7,180 nucleotides of DNA, from positions 1 to 7,180 of the forward strand of contig JAWXCJ010000209.1 of NCBI GenBank assembly GCA_034408875.1. Direction: 5' to 3'. The stretch is from JANNHK01 sp034408875. GTDB lineage: Bacteria > Actinomycetota > Acidimicrobiia > IMCC26256 > PALSA-610. Below the pieces are notes generated by a model. The model worked only from the letters and a program-made list of their open reading frames with translations. It did no database searches and was not told where the DNA came from. This document shows, one piece after another, positions 1-5,728 of the stretch. Both the position numbers and the translations under genes were made by a program. Position 1 is the first letter of the stretch; each line of letters opens with the position of its first letter.

Positions 1-2
1 CC

Positions 3-8
3 TAGTCT
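3..8 (+). promoter_or_regulatory. Candidate -10 box for a leaderless ThDP enzyme mRNA
   Basis: TAGTCT fits the actinobacterial TAnnnT -10 pattern. It is followed by 7 nt (CGGGGCC) and then the GTG start at 16, which would place the transcription start on the start codon itself. There is no purine-rich Shine-Dalgarno sequence in these 15 bases. The -35 region is outside the window, so this rests on one hexamer plus its spacing. Confidence 0.4.
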
Positions 9-15
9 CGGGGCC

Positions 16-1560
16 GTGAACGGCGCTCAGGCATTGATCCGCACACTCGTCGCGTGTGGTGTCGACGTGTGTTTCTCCAACCCCGGCACCTCGGAGATGC
101 ACTTCGTCGCCGCGCTCGACGACGTCCCCGAGATGCGGGCCGTGCTTACGCTGTTCGAAGGCGTCGCCACGGGTGCCGCCGACGGCTACGGGCGCATGGC
201 CGACCGGCCCGCGGTCACGTTGTTGCACCTCGGCCCCGGGCTCGGCAACGGCATCGCGAACCTGCACAACGCCCGCCGCGCGGGCACCCCGATCGTGAAC
301 ATCGTCGGCGACCACGCGACATATCACCGCCAGTACGACGCGCCCCTGCAGTCCGACATCGAGATGCTCGCCCGCAACGTGTCGGGCTGGATCCGCGACA
401 CGACGCGCACCGAAGACGTCGCCCGCGACGCGATCGACGCCGTCACCGCCGCGCTGGGTGCGCCGGGGCAGGTCGCGACGCTTATCCTCCCCGCCGACAC
501 GTCGTGGCTCGAAGGCGGCCAACCCGGTGGCGCCCGGGTCACACGATCGGTGCGCCCGGTCGACGCCGACACCGTCGACGTCGTGGCCAAGGCGCTGCGC
601 TCGGGTGAGCCCGCCGCCGTCATGCTCGGAGGCGGCGCGCTACGGGCCCGGGGCCTCGCGGCCGCGAGCCGCGTCGCCGAAGCGGCCGGCGCGAAGTTGA
701 TGTGCGAGACGTTCCCGGCGCGCCAGGAACGCGGCGCGGGTCTGCCCGCGCCCGAGTCGCTCGGGTACTTCGCCGAGTTCGCCGTCGCGCAGCTACAGGG
801 TGTGAAACACCTCGTGCTCGTCGACACCAAGGCGCCGGTGTCGTTCTTCGCGTATCCCGACAAGCCGAGTTCACTCGTCCCCGACGACTGCGAGGTGCAT
901 GTTCTCGCCGTCGATGCAGACGACGCGCCGCTTGCACTCGAACAGCTCGCCGACGCGCTCGGTGCCCCGTCCGACAATGCCCGCGCGACTGCGGCGCCGC
1001 AAGCCGAGCGCCCGACGGGCGCGCTCGACGCGGCCGCCGTCGCAGCCGCGATCGGGGCGGTCCTCCCCGAAGGCGCGATCATCGCCAACGAAGCCAACAC
1101 GAACGGCATCTTCATCGCCGGTGCCACCGAGGGTGCCGCCCGCCACGACGTCCTCACGCTCACCGGCGGCGCGATCGGGCTCGGCCTCCCGCTCGCAACC
1201 GGCGCCGCTGTCGCGTGTCCCGACCGGCCCGTGCTGTCACTCGAGGCCGACGGCAGCGCCATGTACACACTGCAAGCCCTGTGGACCCAGGCCCGCGAAG
1301 GTCTCGACGTCACCACCGTGATCTTCAACAACCGGTCGTACGCCATCCTCAACATCGAACTGGCTCGGGTGGGCGCGGGTGCGGGCGGACCGAAGGCGCA
1401 GTCGCTCCTCGACCTCTCGAACCCCGACCTCGACTTCGTGGCCCTTTCGCGCGGCATGGGCGTCGACGCGGTGCGCGCCGAGACCGCCGACGGGTTCACG
1501 GCGGCGCTCGAACGCGCCTTCCGCGAACCCGGGCCGCACCTGATCGAGGTCGTGCTCTAG
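16..1560 (+). CDS. ilvX: IlvX-like ThDP-dependent enzyme (acetolactate synthase large subunit homologue)
   Basis: A complete 514-residue thiamine-diphosphate enzyme of the acetolactate synthase / benzoylformate decarboxylase superfamily. The N-terminal PYR domain (about 1-165) has the NPGTSE loop at 22-27 and the cofactor-activating Glu48 in FEGVATGAADGYGR. The central domain covers about 180-315. The C-terminal PP domain (about 335-514) has GGAIGLGLP at 384-392 and the Mg-ThDP motif ADGS (411-414) through NNRSYAIL (438-445). Length and sequence resemble the mycobacterial protein IlvX (about 515 aa), as recalled from memory. The GFDDR-type FAD-domain sequence of true acetohydroxyacid synthases is not visible, and no small regulatory subunit gene is adjacent. 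Decarboxylation or carboligation of a 2-oxo acid is therefore likely, but the substrate is unknown and a role in branched-chain amino acid synthesis is doubtful. The GTG start is supported by full alignment to the family N-terminus and an upstream TAnnnT box. The gene ends inside a CTAG shared with the convergent gene. Confidence 0.85.
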   Translation: MNGAQALIRTLVACGVDVCFSNPGTSEMHFVAALDDVPEMRAVLTLFEGVATGAADGYGRMADRPAVTLLHLGPGLGNGIANLHNARRAGTPIVNIVGDHATYHRQYDAPLQSDIEMLARNVSGWIRDTTRTEDVARDAIDAVTAALGAPGQVATLILPADTSWLEGGQPGGARVTRSVRPVDADTVDVVAKALRSGEPAAVMLGGGALRARGLAAASRVAEAAGAKLMCETFPARQERGAGLPAPESLGYFAEFAVAQLQGVKHLVLVDTKAPVSFFAYPDKPSSLVPDDCEVHVLAVDADDAPLALEQLADALGAPSDNARATAAPQAERPTGALDAAAVAAAIGAVLPEGAIIANEANTNGIFIAGATEGAARHDVLTLTGGAIGLGLPLATGAAVACPDRPVLSLEADGSAMYTLQALWTQAREGLDVTTVIFNNRSYAILNIELARVGAGAGGPKAQSLLDLSNPDLDFVALSRGMGVDAVRAETADGFTAALERAFREPGPHLIEVVL

Positions 1561-2375
1561 TTACTCCGGGTGTGGTCGAAGCGCGTGACGCGCCCGACCG
1601 CGAGCGCGAGCAGCGCGCTGCCGATACCGGCCGCGGCGAGACCGACCGCGACGAACACATACCCACGGCGCGCCTCGGAGAAGTCGGACTGGAACGTGTC
1701 GTTGATGCCGGTCCACGTCGTACCGACCGACGCCATGATGGTGCCGGCGACAACGAAGATCCATCCGAGCAGGCTGGTCACGCGCGGGCGCGCGTGCACC
1801 CACATCTTCGGGCGGCCGTTCGCGGCCGTTTCGGCGATGCGTTCGTTCTCGCGGAAGACGAGCAGCGGCAGCAGCAGGTTCGCGAGTGGGACGAACCAGC
1901 TGCCCAGGGCCCATCCAGGCGTCCACCGCCGGTCTGTGACACCGTGGCGCGAGGTAGAGCGCGTGAGTTGGTAGCTCCACACGACGAAGCCCACGAACAA
2001 CGCGAGGCCGACGCCGTACGACACGTTCATCGCGGTGTTCATCGCGTCGTGCGCGTCGTACCACGCGCTCACGTCGGCATCGGCGTCGAGCCAATCCTCG
2101 AAACCCTGCAACGCGCGCAGCGCGAGCGCAGCCGCGCCCACGTTTGTGATCGCCCAGACCAACGCGGCGACCTGCAGCGTGTGGGTGAGCGTGCCGTTGA
2201 CCGAGGAGCGTCCACCGCGCCGCGGGGCGGCGGCCTCGGTGCCGGAATGGTCGGCGAAGGGTGATCCGGCCGGTGTCGCGACGCCTGATGGCATTTCGGG
2301 GGGCGGCGCGTGGCGCGCGAACCGGGAGCCGAGATGCTCGTCTCCCCACTCCTGGTCAGACATGTGGACACACAT
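1557..2375 (-). CDS. DUF4328 domain multi-pass membrane protein
   Basis: A 272-residue predicted inner-membrane protein of unknown function. A polar, Pro- and Ala-rich N-terminal segment (about 1-60, with PRRGGR at 51-56) is probably cytoplasmic. Hydrophobic segments follow at about 67-90, 117-137, 153-174, 201-220 and 238-262. The diagnostic part is WTPGWALGSWFVPLANLLLP (151-170) followed by FRENERI, matching the conserved WFVPxxNLxxP core recalled for DUF4328 proteins of Actinobacteria. I chose the ATG at 2375 because a GGAG lies 6 nt upstream; a second ATG 12 nt inside (protein starting MSDQEW) is possible but has no Shine-Dalgarno. The gene overlaps the preceding convergent gene by 4 nt, and its start is 14 bp from that of the divergent VOC gene. 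No catalytic motif is seen and no function can be assigned. Confidence 0.82.
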   Translation of the reverse strand: MCVHMSDQEWGDEHLGSRFARHAPPPEMPSGVATPAGSPFADHSGTEAAAPRRGGRSSVNGTLTHTLQVAALVWAITNVGAAALALRALQGFEDWLDADADVSAWYDAHDAMNTAMNVSYGVGLALFVGFVVWSYQLTRSTSRHGVTDRRWTPGWALGSWFVPLANLLLPLLVFRENERIAETAANGRPKMWVHARPRVTSLLGWIFVVAGTIMASVGTTWTGINDTFQSDFSEARRGYVFVAVGLAAAGIGSALLALAVGRVTRFDHTRSN

Positions 2376-2377
2376 CG

Positions 2378-2383
2378 TAGGCT
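2378..2383 (+). promoter_or_regulatory. Candidate leaderless -10 box of the VOC gene
   Basis: TAGGCT fits TAnnnT and is followed by 6 nt (CCGGGC) and then the ATG at 2390, so transcription could begin at or next to the start codon. A weak -35 candidate, TGGTCA at 2353-2358, lies 19 nt upstream inside the divergent gene. The box overlaps the Shine-Dalgarno of the minus-strand DUF4328 gene. The start codon itself lies in a 10-bp palindrome, GGGCATGCCC (2386-2395). Confidence 0.4.
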
Positions 2384-2385
2384 CC
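2382..2385 (-). promoter_or_regulatory. Shine-Dalgarno of the DUF4328 gene
   Basis: On the minus strand GGAG is followed by 6 nt (CCTACG) and the ATG at 2375. This favours that start over the in-frame ATG at 2363, whose upstream bases (TGTGTCCAC) contain no ribosome-binding sequence. Confidence 0.5.
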
Positions 2386-2389
2386 GGGC

Positions 2390-2692
2390 ATGCCCAAACG
2401 GTTCAATCACATGGAACTCGCGTTTCCCCGCGGTGCGCTCGACGACGCGACCCGGCGAGACATCAACGCCTTCTACAACGAGATGTTCGGCTGGAACGGC
2501 TTCGACGTCGAACTGTTCGACCAGACCAACTTCCTCCTCGCGGCCGACGACGGCGCCCAGCACTTCATCTTGTCGGCCGAAGCCGACAAACCCATGCAGT
2601 CGCCCGGCTACGGCCACCTCGGCGTGTTGTGCGACACGCGCGAGGAAGTCGACGAACTGCTCGACGTCGCGAAGCGCCGGCAGTTCGTCTGA
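2390..2692 (+). CDS. Short VOC/glyoxalase-fold protein, apparently C-terminally truncated
   Basis: A 100-residue protein that begins MPKRFNHMELAF and continues with FYNEMFGW (24-31), FLLAADDG, HFILSAEADKPM and PGYGHLGVLCDTREEVDELL. These are the first beta-alpha-beta-beta-beta module and the start of the second module of a vicinal-oxygen-chelate (glyoxalase/bleomycin resistance/dioxygenase) protein. Relatives of this type that I recall run to about 130-145 residues and end in strands containing HAFY-like and LLPIWFD-like sequence. This one stops right after KRRQFV, and neither other forward frame downstream restores that ending. His7 and His75 are possible metal-ligand positions, but the usual Glu of the last strand would be missing. 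It is either a recently truncated gene or a short variant with altered function. The substrate is unknown. It precedes the sulfatase by 85 nt on the same strand and may be co-transcribed with it. Confidence 0.7.
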   Translation: MPKRFNHMELAFPRGALDDATRRDINAFYNEMFGWNGFDVELFDQTNFLLAADDGAQHFILSAEADKPMQSPGYGHLGVLCDTREEVDELLDVAKRRQFV

Positions 2693-2736
2693 GTGAGGCG
2701 AGGCGACAACACCTGTACTTCGCACGGACCGAGCCG

Positions 2737-2765
2737 GGGCCGAGCGGCCCGGCGCCGCAGGCGCC
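2737..2765. repeat. Tandem GC-rich hairpins upstream of the sulfatase
   Basis: Two adjacent inverted repeats fill part of the 85-bp gap. GGGCC-GAGC-GGCCC (2737-2750) can extend outward by two pairs with a one-base bulge. It is followed at once by GGCGCC-GCA-GGCGCC (2751-2765). There is no T-tract, so a classical intrinsic terminator is unlikely. It could be an attenuating structure, a dispersed GC-rich repeat, or a chance product of GC-rich sequence. Confidence 0.35.
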
Positions 2766-2777
2766 AAGAGTGGAGAC

Positions 2778-4352
2778 ATGACTGCTCCTCGCAACGCGAT
2801 CGTTCTGCTGCTCGACAGCACCAACCGCCATTTCCTCACCTGTTACCTCGACGCCGGCGCGCAGCGCGAGCGCCGCCGGGCGACCGGTGTGGGGGAGTGG
2901 GGCGACATCGAACCGGTGGACACGCCGAACATCGACCGCCTCGCGGCACGCGCGGTGCGGTTCGACCGGCACTGGTCGGGCTCACTGCCGTGCATGCCGG
3001 CGCGCCACGACATTCTTGTTGGTGCGCTCGACTTCCTGTGGCGCCCTTGGGGTTCGATCGAGTTGTGGGAAGACGCGATCACGTACGAACTGCGGCGCGC
3101 GGGCGTGACGACGATGTTGGTATCAGATCACCCGCACCTGTTCGAGGTCGGCGGCGAGAACTACCACACCGACTTCACGGCGTGGGACTACGTGCGGGGC
3201 CACGAGAGCGACCCGTGGCGCACGCGTCCCGACCCGACCTGGACCGGCACGCCGACGCTCCCGGCGCAGCCGCGCGAAGTCCGGCTCGGCTACGACGATT
3301 CGCGGACGTACTTCCGCAGCGAGGACGACTTCCCCGGGCCGCGCACCATGCGGGCCGCCGAACAGTGGCTGCGGACGAGCGCCCGCCATCACGATCGTTT
3401 TCTGCTCTTCGTCGACGAGTTCGATCCGCACGAGCCGTTCGACACGCCGGCACCGTGGGCGGGTCGGTTCGATCCCGGGTGGGACGAACCGATGCTCATC
3501 TGGCCTCCGTACTCGACGCACACGCTCGAGCGGGGCACGCTCGACGAACGTCAGGCCCGGCACATCCGCGCCAACTATGCGTCGAAGCTCGCGATGATCG
3601 ACCACTGGCTCGGCCGAGTACTCGACGCCGTCGACGACCTCGGACTGTGGGACGACACCGCAGTCATCCTGTGTACCGATCACGGCCACTACCTCGGCGA
3701 GCGCGACGCGTTCGGCAAGCCCGGGCTGCCGATTTACGGCGACCTCGCGAACACGCCGTTTCTCGTCGCGTGGCCCGGAGCCGAGCCCCGCGGGATCGAC
3801 GCGCTGACGACGAATGTCGACATCCATGCGACGCTGACCGATCTGTTCGGCGTGACACCGCAGCATCGGACGCATGGCCGTTCACTCGTCCCGGTGTTGG
3901 AGGGCACGGCGACCGATGTTCGCGAGTACGCGCTGCTCGGCTACTGGGGCAAGCAGGTACACGTCGTCGACAAGTCGCGCCACTACGCACGCGGTCCGGT
4001 CGGTGAGAACGCCCCGCTGACGATGTGGTCGAACCGCTGGTCGACGATGCCGATCCATTCGATGCCCGAGTTGCGTCTACCGCGGCCCGACCGCCGCGCC
4101 GAACTCGCGTACATGCCCGGCTCGGACGTGCCCGTGATCCGCCAGCCGTTCGCACCCGGCGACTTCCTGCCGTTTTGGGCCTACGGCACCAAGCCCGACG
4201 AGCATCTGTTGCACGACCTCGACACCGACCCGTGGCAGACCCGCGACCTGGCGGGCGAGCCCGGCGAGAAGGAGGCGATCGACCTGCTGCGGGCCGCGCT
4301 CGACGACGTCGAAGCGCCGGCCGAACAGTACGAACGCCTCGGCTTGGCGTAA
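2778..4352 (+). CDS. Type I sulfatase (formylglycine-dependent), cytoplasmic
   Basis: A complete 524-residue member of the alkaline-phosphatase-superfamily sulfatases. Cys72 in SLPCMPARHDILVG fits the CxPxR signature, in which Cys is converted to formylglycine, the catalytic nucleophile. Other family marks are the metal ligand Asp13 in VLLLDSTNRH, TPNIDRLAARAVRF (49-62), DPHEPF (216-221), the second metal site Asp301-His302 in CTDHGHYLGE, Lys314, and a late DLDTDPWQTRDL (480-491) of the DPxExxNL type. The usual paired DD after the first strand is D-S here. Asp-His at the second site (rather than Asp-Asn) resembles the phosphonate monoester hydrolase / sulfatase branch, so phosphoesters or phosphonates are alternative substrates. 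There is no signal peptide or membrane segment, which suggests a cytosolic enzyme acting on an imported compound. The sequence TGGAGAC just before the ATG gives a close but usable Shine-Dalgarno. No formylglycine-generating enzyme is encoded here. The exact substrate is unknown. Confidence 0.9.
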   Translation: MTAPRNAIVLLLDSTNRHFLTCYLDAGAQRERRRATGVGEWGDIEPVDTPNIDRLAARAVRFDRHWSGSLPCMPARHDILVGALDFLWRPWGSIELWEDAITYELRRAGVTTMLVSDHPHLFEVGGENYHTDFTAWDYVRGHESDPWRTRPDPTWTGTPTLPAQPREVRLGYDDSRTYFRSEDDFPGPRTMRAAEQWLRTSARHHDRFLLFVDEFDPHEPFDTPAPWAGRFDPGWDEPMLIWPPYSTHTLERGTLDERQARHIRANYASKLAMIDHWLGRVLDAVDDLGLWDDTAVILCTDHGHYLGERDAFGKPGLPIYGDLANTPFLVAWPGAEPRGIDALTTNVDIHATLTDLFGVTPQHRTHGRSLVPVLEGTATDVREYALLGYWGKQVHVVDKSRHYARGPVGENAPLTMWSNRWSTMPIHSMPELRLPRPDRRAELAYMPGSDVPVIRQPFAPGDFLPFWAYGTKPDEHLLHDLDTDPWQTRDLAGEPGEKEAIDLLRAALDDVEAPAEQYERLGLA

Positions 4353-4363
4353 CCGTCCCTTCC

Positions 4364-4403
4364 GGACGCGCGTATCTGTTGCCGACAACAGATACGCGCG
4401 TCC
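4364..4403. terminator. Perfect 18-bp-stem hairpin between convergent genes
   Basis: GGACGCGCGTATCTGTTG (4364-4381), loop CCGA, then its exact reverse complement CAACAGATACGCGCGTCC (4386-4403). Five more pairs can form outside an internal loop, ACCGT (4352-4356) with ACGGT (4407-4411). It lies 11 nt after the sulfatase stop and 12 nt from the stop of the convergent dehydrogenase, so it is well placed as a bidirectional terminator. Neither side has a T-run. Such structures without a U-tract are proposed as terminators in actinobacteria, but a dispersed palindromic repeat is also possible. Confidence 0.6.
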
Positions 4404-4415
4404 AGAACGGTCGCT

Positions 4416-5621
4416 CTAGCGCTCGAGCTTCAAGGCCCGGTCGGCGATGATGTTCTTCTGCACTTCGGTGGGGCCGGCGCCGATCGTGGTGTAGCGCTGC
4501 CACACGTAGTTGCGGGCCCACATGCCGCCGTCGATGGCGCCGGGCGCACCCTTCACCAGGGTCCCGGTCGGGCCGAGGATGTCGAGCGCGAGTTCGGCCA
4601 GCCACAGCGAGATGTAGCCCCACTGCAACTTCGCGAGCGGAACCTCGGGCCATCCCTTCTCGCCCTTCAGGACCTTCGACAGTGCGCGTGCGATGAGTAG
4701 ACGCGTGTATTCGATCTGCGTGTGGAGGCGCGCGACCCGCTCGCGGATCTGAGGGTCCTTCAGCGCATCGGGGTTTTCGGCCTCGGCGATGTGCAACAGG
4801 CGCCGCAGGTCTTGCGCCATCGAGATCGCCTGACCCGCGCTGCCGACGCGTTCCTGGCCGAGCGCGCCCATCGACACGAGCCAGCCGTTGTTCTCGTCGC
4901 CGAGCCGGTCGCCGATCGGAATCTTCACGTCGGTGAAGAACACCTCGCAGAACATCGAATCGCCCGTGATCTCGCGGATCGGGCGGATGTCGATGCCCGG
5001 CAGTTCCATGTCGACGATGAACGCGGTGATGCCTTCGTGCTTGCGGCCGCGCGAGATCGCGGTCGGGTCGGTGCGGAACAGGAACAGCCCCCACTTCGCG
5101 ATCTGCGCAGAGCTGATCCACACCTTCTGGCCGTTCACGACGTAGTGCTGCTCGTCGTCGCTCAGGATTGCGGTCGTGCGCAGGTTGGCAAGGTCGGAAC
5201 CGGCCTGCGGCTCGGAGAAGCCCTGGCACCAGTGCTCGGTCGCGTCGAGGATGCCGGGCAGCCAGCGGGCCTTCTGGTCTTCGGTGCCCCACGTGATGAT
5301 CGACGGACCGACCTGCACGATGCCGTTCTGGTTGAACACGCCGGGCGTACGCAGGCGCGACATCACCTGCGTGTAGATCACTTGTTGTGCAGTGGTCGCG
5401 GCTCGGCCGCCCCACTCCTCGGGCCAGAGGATGGCGGCCCAGCGGTCCTCGTTCAGCTTGTGCTGCCACGCCTTGCGCTTGTCCATGACGCCCATGACGC
5501 CACGCGACGCTTCGAGGTCGTCGTCGGCCCACTCCTCGAGGAACGGCGGCAGTTCCTTTTCGAGGAACGCTTCGAGTTCCTCCTTGAACGCGACGTCTTC
5601 GGGTGCCCACGCAAAGTCCAC
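4416..5621 (-). CDS. Acyl-CoA dehydrogenase, FadE26-like putative catalytic subunit
   Basis: A complete 401-residue flavin-dependent acyl-CoA dehydrogenase that would introduce an alpha,beta double bond into a CoA thioester. The N-terminal helical domain covers about 1-125. The middle beta domain carries CQGFSEPQAGSDLA (132-145) and VNGQKVWISSA (162-172). The C-terminal helical domain starts at about 240. Glu257 in LGQERVG is at the helix-G position used as the base by isovaleryl-CoA dehydrogenase and, as I recall, by mycobacterial ChsE4. The usual YxxxRxxFGxxxxxFQ FAD-contacting segment is absent, replaced by a charged stretch (about 280-305). The C-terminus has TTIGAGPTEVQKNIIADRAL. These traits match the larger member of alpha2beta2 FadE pairs acting on steroid side chains. 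The GTG start at 5621 gives the family's MDFAW opening. There is no Shine-Dalgarno, but a TAnnnT box lies 7 nt upstream, suggesting leaderless translation. It diverges from a second dehydrogenase. The substrate (steroid-like or branched acyl-CoA) is inferred. Confidence 0.9.
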   Translation of the reverse strand: MDFAWAPEDVAFKEELEAFLEKELPPFLEEWADDDLEASRGVMGVMDKRKAWQHKLNEDRWAAILWPEEWGGRAATTAQQVIYTQVMSRLRTPGVFNQNGIVQVGPSIITWGTEDQKARWLPGILDATEHWCQGFSEPQAGSDLANLRTTAILSDDEQHYVVNGQKVWISSAQIAKWGLFLFRTDPTAISRGRKHEGITAFIVDMELPGIDIRPIREITGDSMFCEVFFTDVKIPIGDRLGDENNGWLVSMGALGQERVGSAGQAISMAQDLRRLLHIAEAENPDALKDPQIRERVARLHTQIEYTRLLIARALSKVLKGEKGWPEVPLAKLQWGYISLWLAELALDILGPTGTLVKGAPGAIDGGMWARNYVWQRYTTIGAGPTEVQKNIIADRALKLER

Positions 5622-5628
5622 GGAACTG

Positions 5629-5658
5629 ACGCTACCGGGAACCTGACATTAGTGTCAG
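5629..5658 (-). promoter_or_regulatory. Candidate leaderless promoter of the minus-strand dehydrogenase
   Basis: Read on the minus strand, CTGACA (5653-5658; 5 of 6 to TTGACA) is followed by an 18-nt spacer, TAGCGT (5629-5634; TAnnnT), 7 nt, and the GTG start. The -35 box and part of the spacer lie inside the palindrome at 5641-5660, so a bound repressor would occlude RNA polymerase. Confidence 0.5.
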
Positions 5659-5660
5659 GT
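5641..5660. promoter_or_regulatory. Palindromic operator, probably for a TetR-family repressor
   Basis: ACCTGACA-TTAG-TGTCAGGT has perfect 8-bp half-sites around a 4-bp centre. It lies 19 bp from the minus-strand dehydrogenase start and 68 bp before the plus-strand one. Size and symmetry fit TetR-type operators, which often control acyl-CoA catabolic genes in actinobacteria and are released by a CoA-thioester ligand. It does not match the KstR (TnnAACnnGTTnnA) or KstR2 (CAAGnnCTTG) motifs as I recall them. The regulator gene is not in the window. Confidence 0.65.
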
Positions 5661-5713
5661 CAATGTGCGGACGCAGGGCGTTGCCCACGCGCCGAAGGCC
5701 ACTCGCGACAACC

Positions 5714-5720
5714 GAGGGAG
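5714..5720 (+). promoter_or_regulatory. Shine-Dalgarno of the plus-strand dehydrogenase
   Basis: GAGGGAG followed by 8 nt (CCATATAG) and the ATG at 5729. This is the clearest ribosome-binding site in the window and fixes that start. It contrasts with the divergent partner, which has none and appears leaderless. Confidence 0.65.
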
Positions 5721-5728
5721 CCATATAG

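Noticed and set aside
324..1499. 391-codon minus-strand frame opposite the ThDP enzyme
   Set aside because: Ser/Ala/Arg-rich with no recognisable motif. It exists because the opposite strand avoids stops in GC-rich codons.
702..2264. 520-codon open frame on the plus strand
   Set aside because: It covers the end of the ThDP enzyme in another frame and then the antisense of the DUF4328 gene. Its composition is Arg-rich low complexity, whereas both overlapped genes have clear family motifs.
2693..2777. Possible frameshifted tail of the VOC protein
   Set aside because: The two other forward frames were read through this gap. They end in Ser-rich and Pro-rich sequence without the expected HAFY or LLPIWFD-like strands, so a simple frameshift does not restore the family C-terminus.
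3664..5610. 648-codon open frame on the minus strand
   Set aside because: Arg/Pro/Gly-rich translation with no domain signal. It runs antisense through the sulfatase and in another frame of the dehydrogenase, and is a typical shadow in high-GC DNA.
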